Assembly (NCBI GenBank): GCA_036003885.1
Contig: DASYSA010000523.1
Coordinates: 1 to 14,785 of the forward strand
DNA: 14,785 bases
From: DASYSA01 sp036003885
GTDB lineage: Bacteria > Acidobacteriota > Blastocatellia > UBA7656
Direction: 5' to 3'
Positions 7,301-13,788 of this stretch are shown one piece after another. The notes beneath the pieces were generated by a model that was given only the letters and a program-made list of their open reading frames with translations, had not been told where the DNA came from and searched no databases. The position numbers and the translations under genes are program-made. Position 1 is the first letter of the stretch; every line of letters begins with the position of its first letter.

Positions 7301-8563
7301 TCGTCCTTCATCGACACCGTTTTCATGACCGGGATAGCGCAGGTACAGGCGTCTATTGCGGGATCCCTCGAGTCGCCGCGCTTGCTGGGTTTCGTGAACC
7401 TCAAAGATGTGGGCATCCGCGTCGTCAATCTGCCGCTGTCGATAACTCGGGGGAACGGCCAGATGAGGTTCACTGCCGATCAGGCGTTGATCGAGAATTT
7501 CACCGCCTCGACTCCCGGAGGCGGCACGATGATTATCAGCGGCGGGGCGGCCCTGTCCGGGCTTGTCCCTGACAGATGGCGGTTGGAAGCACAGGCAGAT
7601 CAGGTGGCTGTCGAATACCCGCGCGATACCCAGAGCACCTTCGATGCGCATATCGTCTTCCAGGGGAGCACTCGAATTCAGGGCGTGCTTTCAGGCGAGA
7701 TCGACGTGCGCCGCGCCGCTTACACCAAAGAGATTACAATGGACGAACTCATCGCGACCGGCGGACCGTTTGGTCCCGAGTTTGTCGACATCGGGCCGGG
7801 GGGCGGCGGAGGCGGCGGCTTTCCGATCAGCGCAGATCTGCGCATAACCGCGGACAACACGTTGATCGTGCGCAACAACCTGGCCGATGCGCTGGGCAGC
7901 GCCTATCTCAGCGTGCACGGTCCACTCAGCGACCCTACGGTCTCGGGCCGAGTCACGCTCAATCAGGGCACTCTGCAGTTTCGGAACGACCGATACGAGC
8001 TGACCCGTTGTTTGATTACCTTCCCTCCGAAGCGCAGGGCCGAGCCGGTCTTTGATGTTCAGGCGGAGGCAGACATCAGCGGCTATCGCGTGTCGGTCAG
8101 CTTCACCGATACTCCGTCGAAGTTGAAGACGACGCTCAGATCAGATCCGGAGCTGGCGGAAAAGGACATCGTAGCATTGATTCTTACGGGCAGCGTTACA
8201 GGCGGGAGGTCCGAAGCTGCAGTCGTGACTCAGTCCGGTCTCGGTCTGGCACAGTCAATCCTTGCCGCCTCGCTTTCGGAGAAGCTCGAAAAAGGGACCA
8301 GACTCTTCGGGTTGACGAAATTCTCGATTGATCCGCTGGTGGTGGGTCGAGGAAATGATCCCACGGCAAGGGTGACCGTTGGACGCCGCATCACCAAGGA
8401 CCTCACGATTACCTATTCTCAGAACCTTACCTCGGGAGGAGCCTCGGGGCTCGACCGTGTAGCCCTTGTTGAGTACCGGATCAGCAATCGCTTTTCGCTT
8501 GTTGGCATTCGCAATGAGCGCGGTGAGCTTGGCTTTGATGTGAGAATCAGGAAGAGGTTCTAA
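4310..8563 (+). CDS. tamB: TamB-like translocation and assembly module protein
   Basis: A 1,417-residue protein with one N-terminal membrane anchor (about residues 5-27, LFGAIALLGLILILVVSVFW) followed by a very long beta-rich periplasmic region of repeating short strands, as in AsmA/TamB bridge proteins. The last 250 residues match the conserved TamB C-terminal domain (DUF490): FPISADLRITADNTLIVRNN, VSGRVTLNQGTLQFRNDRYEL, LRSDPELAEKDIVALILTG, and GLTKFSIDPL, with a terminal Phe. TamB spans the periplasm and works with an Omp85 partner, which fits the next gene here; related proteins move lipids. A run of seven glycines (1164-1170) lies just before the C-terminal domain. Length is close to E. 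coli TamB (about 1,260) but somewhat longer. TTG 4304, eight bases after AAGG, is an alternative start adding two residues. Confidence 0.9.
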   Translation: MRRKILFGAIALLGLILILVVSVFWYIRSGHLDVYLQGQIIAALKDVGIDAEIGQAHLDLRPYKVRLSDLKLFSAKTHKPLGSIAEILAEFSVISYLEQKIEIKKVVITRPDFRIEVDPQGRTSIDDLHAPPERPDKKENIKVTSAYLEVVSGKVSFVDNSRDINVELPDFYAKFNSVDQQRDDPANHPIEFGLNQPGTITVNGRTVDIVAAKIKAELGDSSAKLKEFGVGSGLGTLDILGDITSYKPLKYDLKVESNLVLDQIARVFAPSTKLGGKAKFSGTVAGTGAEYKIEGGLSSTALSAEGLNVAGLQLKSSVTGKGSEYTATGDVTTGRIGGRGIEISSVRLSPARITGRGDDFDVTGVLSLPMVKSGKVTVSALRGKLTADPDHLSLSEMTASVVGGTVSGSASIALSGGSSRVDVNFKGLDLNQATTLASTKEVVVHGTVNGTAKLAFPGFNYKAATGRVDATFDATVAPPASDTNTSPATGEVSLVANGRGFNIEKAVVHSARSDVTATGAIGWDSVATLDINFKSEDMAEVQRVLDSFGLIPEDVKDWHKITLSGEGSFTGRVQGKLSAPSVSGHLVLADIKADEQGVGSFQGDIVYEPSMARVDNAIVISPGGGRAEFKMSAKLQTTDKGKDNDNISVSGTVANFDLPTLIRAAVPEFKNFVAGGVVTGKFDLKGLPGPRTIDGSAEVSLTAAEFNPSSDEDEKAIKKISVPEFKGQVNFANSVLSVKDLTMRIGDSQISGLATINLDTYAYSINAEGKNLDLAELSERANSVKMSGRADLTVTGQGMWKEWATTNISGTLQGKNVTIEGRDLGDAKIVAVTDNGILKLEATANVLDQARTFAATIDLRERKTLPVNASIEFTDSDIGPYLALVSPGLSSLTGRATGTIKLTGTLLDADQSFNTEGLHAVATITKLEVGGAINDRQRYTITNEGPIVITGSGNAITIDPVTFTGEGTSVKIAGMISRNDPSKSNLAVDGEVNLRFVSSFIDTVFMTGIAQVQASIAGSLESPRLLGFVNLKDVGIRVVNLPLSITRGNGQMRFTADQALIENFTASTPGGGTMIISGGAALSGLVPDRWRLEAQADQVAVEYPRDTQSTFDAHIVFQGSTRIQGVLSGEIDVRRAAYTKEITMDELIATGGPFGPEFVDIGPGGGGGGGFPISADLRITADNTLIVRNNLADALGSAYLSVHGPLSDPTVSGRVTLNQGTLQFRNDRYELTRCLITFPPKRRAEPVFDVQAEADISGYRVSVSFTDTPSKLKTTLRSDPELAEKDIVALILTGSVTGGRSEAAVVTQSGLGLAQSILAASLSEKLEKGTRLFGLTKFSIDPLVVGRGNDPTARVTVGRRITKDLTITYSQNLTSGGASGLDRVALVEYRISNRFSLVGIRNERGELGFDVRIRKRF

Positions 8564-8574
8564 CGGTGCGGAAA

Positions 8575-8633
8575 GGGGTCACCTGGATTGAAATCGGAAT
8601 CGCAAAATCGAGGGCCTGACCCCATCAAGGGGT
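8575..8633. repeat. REP-like inverted repeat overlapping the Omp85 gene's ribosome binding site
   Basis: GGGGTCA (8575-8581) and TGACCCC (8617-8623) form a perfect 7-base inverted repeat around a 35-base interior in which the AATCG motif recurs. The right arm is followed at once by a second inverted repeat, ACCCC (8619-8623) with GGGGT (8629-8633). That second stem would cover the Shine-Dalgarno AAGGGG (8627-8632) of the gene starting at 8642. The layout resembles intergenic palindromes of the REP/REPIN kind, but no copy elsewhere was available for comparison. Confidence 0.5.
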
Positions 8634-8641
8634 GCAGCGTA

Positions 8642-11485
8642 ATGGCACCCAAGGGGAAGAGCAGCAGGGCCGCCAATCTTTCGCGGTCCTTCGTGTTGCC
8701 GGTGGTCCTTTGTCTCCTTGGTTCCTCTGCCGCGGGTTCTGACCTGGGCGAATTCCTCGGCCGCCGAGTCACCAGCGTCGAGGTGACCATAGACGGGGCG
8801 CCGCAGAGCAACGCCGGCGAGATGAAATCACTCCTGACGATCTCGGCCGGCCAGGACTATTCACCAGTGGAGATTCGCGAGTCGCTGGAAATACTGCACA
8901 GGTCCGGCCTCATCGCCGGTGCCCGTGTAGAAGCGACTGCGGTTGGCTCCGATGGCGTCGCACTCAGGTTTGTGGTAAAGCCGCAAGCTCGCATCGACAA
9001 CGTCCTGTTCCAGGGAGCTACCATCTTTTCCGCTGCCGACCTCCGCGCGAGACTGAACGAATTAGACCCGGGAGAACGGCTGTCGGAGAGCGGAGTGGCT
9101 CAGGGCGTCGGCGAGTTGCTGGCCTTCTACTCGGCGCGCGGATACTACAAGGCACACGTCGACTACGAAATTCAACTCGATCCGGGCGGCACGCGAGCTT
9201 CGGTGATTTATAAGGTCACGCCCGGCGAGCAGGCCCGAGTATCGAGATACGTCAAGGACATCAAGGGCGCGCGGATAGATCTCGGCGAGCTGAAGCCCGC
9301 TATCGTGGAAGGACAGCCGTTTACTCAGGCGGCGGTCGGAGAGGAGATGGATCGGATCCGTCAGGCATATTTCAAGCAGGACTACCTGGGGGTGCGCGTG
9401 AGCAACAATATCGCGGCCGACCTGATCGAGAATTCTGTCGCGGTCACCATCAGCGTCGAGTCGGGGCCGCGCGTCATGGTCGAGGTCGAGGGGCTCGCGA
9501 TGGATGAGAAGACAAAAAAGAAGACGCTGACCTTCTACACTCTGGGAGGCATCGATGACTTCACGCTCGAAGAAGGACGGCGCCGCCTATCGGATTACGC
9601 GCAGCAGCAGGGATACTTCTTTGCCGAGGTGACCAGGCCAGCTGCTCCGCCCTCCACGGCCGACGTCGCGCGCCTCAAGTATCTGGTAGAGCCTGGAAGC
9701 CGCTATCGCCTGAAGGACATCAACATCGAGGGTATGGACGCCATACCGCACAAAGAGATCGAGGATCAATTCAAGTCCAAACAAGCCTCGTTCATTCCCT
9801 TCTTCGGCCTCGGACGCGGAGTTACCAGCAACGAAATGCTGCGGCAGGATGCGAACCTCCTTCAAAAACGGCTAAGAGAGATCGGCTACCGAAAGGCCCT
9901 GGTCGACGTCCGGCGAGGCGTGTCGGTCGAGGGCGAGGATCTCATCATCACCTTCGACGTTAGACAGGGGCCTCGAAGTTATGTCGAGGCGATCGACGTG
10001 CGCGGCAATACCGTCTTCACCTCCGCAGAGCTGATCAAGCGGCTGGAGCTGGATGCCGGCGATCCGCTCGTAGCAAGCGTCGTGAGTCAAAATGCTGACC
10101 GGTTGCTATCAGCCTACACCTCTGAGGGCTATGCCAATGCCGAAGCGATATCCGAGACAGCCGATCTGGGGAGCGTAGCCGGACAGGATCGCGTGCGAGT
10201 CGTATTCAGCATCAGCGAGGGGAACCGAGTTCGCATAAGAACAGTACACACCAGAGGCGTTGCCCATGCCGACCCTGGCCGGCTCGAACGCGACTTCTAT
10301 TTGTTCAAGGAGGGCGAATGGCTGCGGACCGACCGCCTTCAAGAGACGGAGCGGAGCCTCTATGAGACGAATGCTTTCAACACCGTGACTATTTCATCGG
10401 AGCCTGTGGGACGGACCGACAACGGGGTAGAGCAACGGGATGTTACGGTCGATCTGGCGGAGGCGAAGCGCTACCTTCTGATCTACGGCTTCGGTTATCA
10501 ATCGAGCAGGAGCCAGACACATGTTCCGGGTCTCACGTTTCTCAACGGTGCGCGCGGACTTGTCCAGCTCACCAACACCAACATGTTCGGCAAGCTGTAC
10601 ACCGGCAGCGCCCAGCTCCGGGTTGGCCAGGACGAATTGCTCGGCCAGGTGTCCTTTCAGAATCCGCGACCTTTTGGCAAGGACTATCCGACTCTGATCT
10701 CGATTTTCGCCCGGCGTTTGGCTGAGACGAGCTTTCTCTCGGACCGCTACACCGCTCAGATTCAGACCGAGCGGCGCTTCTCGGAAAACACGATTGGTTA
10801 CCTGACCTATAGTTTCGAGCGCATCAAGAACTCGCCTCCTGAAGCAGACGTTGAACGCAGCCGCCAGCCGGTGAGGCTCGGACGCATCGGTCCCAGCTTC
10901 GCCCGCGACACTCGTGACAACGCGTTTGATCCGACCACAGGAGCCTTCACGCTGGGCAGCCTCTCGATCGCCTCCACAATTCTTGGGGGGAACGAGCAGT
11001 TCATCAAATTGCTGGCCCAGCACAGCCGGTACTATCCCGTCCGAAGATTTCGCGACACCGTTTTCACTGTCTCGGGACGCCTGGGGCTCGCGACACCGTT
11101 CGGCGGAAAGCAGACGCTTCCGATATCCGAACGCTTCTTTGCCGGAGGCTCCCGCGACCTGCGGGGGTTTGGATTCGAGCTCGCCGGGCCGATAAATGTC
11201 GAGACGGGAAAGCCCGACGGCGGAAATGCGGTCTTCATAATAAACAACGAATTGCGGTTTCCAATAGTCGGAATACTTGGCGGAACAGTCTTCTCGGACA
11301 CCGGCAATGTGTTCAGGCGCACGAAGGATTTCAGGCCGCAGAATCTCACCCAGACGTTCGGCTTTGGGTTGAGGGTGAAGACTCCGATTGGGCCGGTGCG
11401 AATCGACTTCGCGTTCCTGCTGATCAACAAGCCGGCGGGCGCGCCGACCTTCAGGCGCCAATTCAGCTTTGGCCAGACATTCTGA
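8642..11485 (+). CDS. Omp85-family outer-membrane assembly protein (BamA/TamA-like) with about seven POTRA domains
   Basis: A 947-residue outer-membrane protein of the family that inserts beta-barrels. After a signal peptide (SFVLPVVLCLLGSSAAG) I divide residues 43-610 into seven POTRA-like units of about 75-90 residues (approximate starts 43, 116, 197, 276, 353, 445, 528), each with the helix-turn and G-Y/F pattern; examples are FYSARGYY and LREIGYRKALVDV. The barrel, about 612-947, carries NTNMFGKLYTGSAQLR, the RDTRDNAFDPTTG strand, ERFFAGGSRDLRGF (the VRGF/Y-type loop motif), GPVRIDFAF, and a C-terminal Phe as expected for a beta-signal. E. coli BamA has five POTRAs and TamA three. I chose ATG 8642, nine bases after AAGGGG; a TTG at 8588 would put 18 polar residues before the signal peptide. 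Adjacency to tamB favours a TamA-like role, but a BamA role is possible. Confidence 0.9.
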   Translation: MAPKGKSSRAANLSRSFVLPVVLCLLGSSAAGSDLGEFLGRRVTSVEVTIDGAPQSNAGEMKSLLTISAGQDYSPVEIRESLEILHRSGLIAGARVEATAVGSDGVALRFVVKPQARIDNVLFQGATIFSAADLRARLNELDPGERLSESGVAQGVGELLAFYSARGYYKAHVDYEIQLDPGGTRASVIYKVTPGEQARVSRYVKDIKGARIDLGELKPAIVEGQPFTQAAVGEEMDRIRQAYFKQDYLGVRVSNNIAADLIENSVAVTISVESGPRVMVEVEGLAMDEKTKKKTLTFYTLGGIDDFTLEEGRRRLSDYAQQQGYFFAEVTRPAAPPSTADVARLKYLVEPGSRYRLKDINIEGMDAIPHKEIEDQFKSKQASFIPFFGLGRGVTSNEMLRQDANLLQKRLREIGYRKALVDVRRGVSVEGEDLIITFDVRQGPRSYVEAIDVRGNTVFTSAELIKRLELDAGDPLVASVVSQNADRLLSAYTSEGYANAEAISETADLGSVAGQDRVRVVFSISEGNRVRIRTVHTRGVAHADPGRLERDFYLFKEGEWLRTDRLQETERSLYETNAFNTVTISSEPVGRTDNGVEQRDVTVDLAEAKRYLLIYGFGYQSSRSQTHVPGLTFLNGARGLVQLTNTNMFGKLYTGSAQLRVGQDELLGQVSFQNPRPFGKDYPTLISIFARRLAETSFLSDRYTAQIQTERRFSENTIGYLTYSFERIKNSPPEADVERSRQPVRLGRIGPSFARDTRDNAFDPTTGAFTLGSLSIASTILGGNEQFIKLLAQHSRYYPVRRFRDTVFTVSGRLGLATPFGGKQTLPISERFFAGGSRDLRGFGFELAGPINVETGKPDGGNAVFIINNELRFPIVGILGGTVFSDTGNVFRRTKDFRPQNLTQTFGFGLRVKTPIGPVRIDFAFLLINKPAGAPTFRRQFSFGQTF

Positions 11486-11538
11486 TCGAGTACAGGAATG
11501 TATTTTGCGACGCTCGCTCAAGGATAGAGGATAAGGGA

Positions 11539-12282
11539 ATGTTGAAGAACGGCCGCCGCGGACAAACGAAGAGATCGAAAAGAGCGTTGCGATGGCTTCA
11601 GGTATCCGGGACTGCCTGGTTACTCGCCTTCACGCTCCTCGCGCCTCTTATCTCTGCCGCCCGGGCGCAGAACCAGAAGGTGATCGATCAGATTCTCGTG
11701 CTGGTCGATGGGGACATCATCACGCGGAGTGACCTGATCTGGAACATGGCGCTCGAGCCGAAGTCGCCGAGCCCGGCCGGCCCGGTCAGCTCGGACTTGC
11801 TCAGCCTTGAGCTGGACGTCACCATAAACCAGCGCCTGATAGCCCACGAAGCGGCGCGGGTTCCATCCGCAGAGCTTACGCAGGACGAGGTCAATAAGAG
11901 GCAGACAGAACTGATCGCTCAGTTCCCCTCCGAAGCCGCATTCCGGCAGAGAATCGAATCGGTCGGGTTGACGCCCGAGAAGCTTGAAGAACTTGTGCGA
12001 GAGATGATCGCAAGGGAGAGATTCATAGATTTTCGATTCCGCTCATTCGTGTTTGTGACCGAGCAGGAGATCCAGGCCTATTACGAGAAACAGCTCGTTC
12101 CGAAGATTCGGGCGCAAGGCGCAGTTCCTCCCACCCTGGACGCCGAATTACCTAATGAAAAGCGCAAGGTCCGCGACAGTATCACAGAGATTCTCAAGGC
12201 AGAGAAGATCGAGCAGGAAGAATCTCGCTGGCTGAAGGACGCGACCCAGCGCGCGGAGATTGTGCGACTAGCGGAACCCTGA
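11539..12282 (+). CDS. SurA N-terminal-domain-like periplasmic chaperone (no isomerase domain)
   Basis: A 247-residue exported protein. Residues 1-43 form a signal peptide (basic start, WLLAFTLLAPLIS, cleavage probably after ARA). The mature part begins with the SurA signature VIDQILVLVDGDIITRSDL and continues with LLSLELDVTINQRLIAHEA, a helical LTQDEVNKRQTELIAQF region, and REMIARERFIDFRFRSFVFV, all typical of the SurA/PpiD N-terminal chaperone fold. The parvulin-type peptidyl-prolyl isomerase domains of SurA are absent; instead there is a charged helix ending at residue 247. In the family this fold binds unfolded outer-membrane proteins in the periplasm, which fits the preceding Omp85 gene 53 bases upstream. 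AGAGG (11526-11530) is eight bases before the ATG. I see no sign of truncation: the stop precedes the heptamer array by five bases. Confidence 0.8.
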   Translation: MLKNGRRGQTKRSKRALRWLQVSGTAWLLAFTLLAPLISAARAQNQKVIDQILVLVDGDIITRSDLIWNMALEPKSPSPAGPVSSDLLSLELDVTINQRLIAHEAARVPSAELTQDEVNKRQTELIAQFPSEAAFRQRIESVGLTPEKLEELVREMIARERFIDFRFRSFVFVTEQEIQAYYEKQLVPKIRAQGAVPPTLDAELPNEKRKVRDSITEILKAEKIEQEESRWLKDATQRAEIVRLAEP

Positions 12283-12287
12283 AATGA

Positions 12288-12440
12288 GGATCTAGGATTT
12301 AGGATCTGGGATTTAGGATCTGGCACTGGCGGATCTTAGTTCGCGCTCACCAAGTCCGCCAACTTGGATCCTGCATCCAGATTCCAAATCCCAGGTCCTA
12401 AATCCTAAATCCTAGATCCTAGATCCTAGATCCTAGATCC
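12288..12440. repeat. Inverted pair of 7-base tandem arrays (GGATYTR) between convergent genes
   Basis: Bases 12288-12322 are five head-to-tail heptamers of consensus GGATYTR. Bases 12378-12440 hold nine heptamers in the other orientation (four identical GGATCTA copies at 12413-12440, then increasingly diverged ones toward the core), with a possible tenth at 12371-12377. The core (12323-12370) contains TGGCGGA (12327-12333) with TCCGCCA (12355-12361), and an overlapping hairpin CCAAGT/ACTTGG (12350-12367). The arms can pair as a long stem. The outermost unit lies inside the 3' end of the hydrolase gene and supplies part of its stop codon. A bidirectional terminator role is plausible given the convergent genes. 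Confidence 0.85.
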
Positions 12441-13446
12441 TTTTCAGATACTGATCGAACCATTCAATCGCGAGCTTGATGGCTTGATCGCGCGCTGTAG
12501 TGTAGATGCCGTAATGCGTGATGCCCGGAATCTCTACGTACTTCTTCGGCCCCGGCATTCGATCGTAGGCCAGTTTCGCGTGATCCTTGTTATCGAAGAG
12601 CTCTTCCTTCTCCGCGACGATGAATAACGCCGCGCAATTCTTGAGCTTGCCCGCATCTTCAACCGGAGCATAAAGCAGCAGCTTGTCACGGATCGGCCCG
12701 CCTTGCAGATTGCCGATCACCCGCGCTCGGGGCGCAGGATATCCGATCTCACCGCGCGCTCGTTTAGTCGCCTCATCGTATGCGAGCTTTACCTGATCAG
12801 ACTCACCGCCCGCAATGGCTACCGCCCTGGGCCGCGAATCAAGCGATCCCACCTGGCTGACGATCACCTTCACCCGCGGATCGCGAGCAGCAACGTACAC
12901 GACGTGCCCTCCCGAGTAGCTCGATCCCCGAAGGCCGACGCGATTCTTGTCCACCATCGGTTCACCCATCGCCCAGTGGATAACGTTGAACCAATCGGTC
13001 GTCTCTTCCAGGGGATCGACAACTTCGCGTACTTCCATGACTTCAGCAGTGAAGCGCAGACCCTCCTTCCTCGCAGGAGCCTGACCGGTTAGAATGACGC
13101 GCGAATCGCTCTCTCCCCAACCGCGATAGTCGAAGGTAATCACAAGATAGCCGGCGCCGGCGAGTTCTACCGCGTCGCGTCGAAAATTGGCGGCGGTGCC
13201 CCCCCAGCCATGAGCCATGATGACCGTAGGCAACTGTTTACCTGCGAGCGTCTTCAGGGAGAAGAGTTCCGCGTGGAGGCGGACCCCCTCGCTCATTATG
13301 TTGGCGGCGCGGAAATCAATCGTGTCGGGCGCCTTGAAGGGCTGTGGTTGCTGCGTCGGCAGTTTCGGCTTCCCGTGAGCGGTTAATGTCAACGTTACCG
13401 CAAGAGCGACTGCCGTGAATGTTCTCCTGGACGAACGCTTCATCAT
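12433..13446 (-). CDS. Exported alpha/beta hydrolase
   Basis: A 337-residue serine hydrolase-like protein. Residues 1-25 form a signal peptide with a basic start and the core FTAVALAVTLTLTAHG, so it is probably periplasmic or secreted. The fold is clear from VIMAHGWGG (75-83, oxyanion region), ITFDYRGWGESD (103-114), the nucleophile elbow GLRGSSYSGGHVVYVAARDPRV (S176 or S178), an acid among E281-D288 in EELFDNKDHA, and the catalytic His H311 in GITHYGIY. This resembles the acetyl-esterase/dienelactone-hydrolase-like group; the substrate cannot be told. The tandem Met start (codons at 13446-13441) follows a G-rich stretch on the - strand. The last codons and the TAG stop are formed by a GGATCTA heptamer array, so the C-terminal Arg-Ile may be repeat-derived. 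Confidence 0.85.
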   Translation of the reverse strand: MMKRSSRRTFTAVALAVTLTLTAHGKPKLPTQQPQPFKAPDTIDFRAANIMSEGVRLHAELFSLKTLAGKQLPTVIMAHGWGGTAANFRRDAVELAGAGYLVITFDYRGWGESDSRVILTGQAPARKEGLRFTAEVMEVREVVDPLEETTDWFNVIHWAMGEPMVDKNRVGLRGSSYSGGHVVYVAARDPRVKVIVSQVGSLDSRPRAVAIAGGESDQVKLAYDEATKRARGEIGYPAPRARVIGNLQGGPIRDKLLLYAPVEDAGKLKNCAALFIVAEKEELFDNKDHAKLAYDRMPGPKKYVEIPGITHYGIYTTARDQAIKLAIEWFDQYLKRI

Positions 13447-13788
13447 TTCGATAAGCCCCCTGTATGAGTTTCTTTCCCTGGTTTGATTCGCGAAGCAATC
13501 TCCACTGGATCGTGCGGGTTTGACGGTTGCAGGCCGGAAGTCTAAGTTGAGAATTGCTCCAAGTCAAACGGAAGAGACAGCATTAGGGCTTGGTTAGCAA
13601 AGTCCCCCATTCCCAGGGTGACGCCAAAGTTTTCGCCTCCTCGGGGGCCTCTCGCTGCGTAGTTCATATGCGACTCCCTGGGTACGCACGCTTCCAGGGT
13701 GCACATCTGGAAGCCCGCACGCTGGAAGCGTGCGTACTCAGAGGCCGCCCAAATTTCGACTCGCCGGAAACGAAGAGGGGTATACCGC
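13447..13788. other. Divergent intergenic region (342 bases) without a convincing gene
   Basis: This region separates the hydrolase gene (- strand) from the second VWFA gene (+ strand), so promoters for both should lie here. I could not identify convincing -35/-10 pairs. It holds the nested palindrome at 13680-13739 and the ribosome binding site AGAGGGG (13774-13780) of the downstream gene. Open frames crossing it overlap the VWFA gene in other frames and show no recognisable protein pattern. Confidence 0.6.
13680..13739. repeat. Nested palindrome, REPIN-like, upstream of the second VWFA gene
   Basis: Two 23-base arms (13680-13702 and 13717-13739) are inverted copies with two mismatches, around a 14-base spacer. 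Each arm also contains its own hairpin: GCACGCT-TCC-AGGGTGC at 13686-13702 (one mismatch) and GCACGCT-GGA-AGCGTGC at 13717-13733 (perfect). A further CTGGAAGC lies in the spacer. Two small palindromes in inverted orientation are the layout of REPIN-type elements. The element ends about 50 bases before the VWFA start codon. Confidence 0.75.

Noticed and set aside
6599..7651. Long - strand open frame (350 codons) antisense to tamB
   Set aside because: It lies wholly inside the tamB-like gene, has a low-complexity His/Arg/Asp-rich composition without any domain, and is expected from GC-biased third codon positions.
8588..8641. N-terminal extension of the Omp85 gene from TTG 8588
   Set aside because: It would place polar residues before the signal peptide and lies within the REP-like palindrome; ATG 8642 has a well-placed AAGGGG.
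10394..11521. Long - strand open frame (375 codons) antisense to the Omp85 barrel
   Set aside because: The + strand carries clear Omp85 barrel motifs in this stretch; the antisense translation shows no recognisable fold.
12288..12440. CRISPR array
   Set aside because: Units are 7 bases, directly adjacent with no spacers, and change orientation midway; no cas genes are present.
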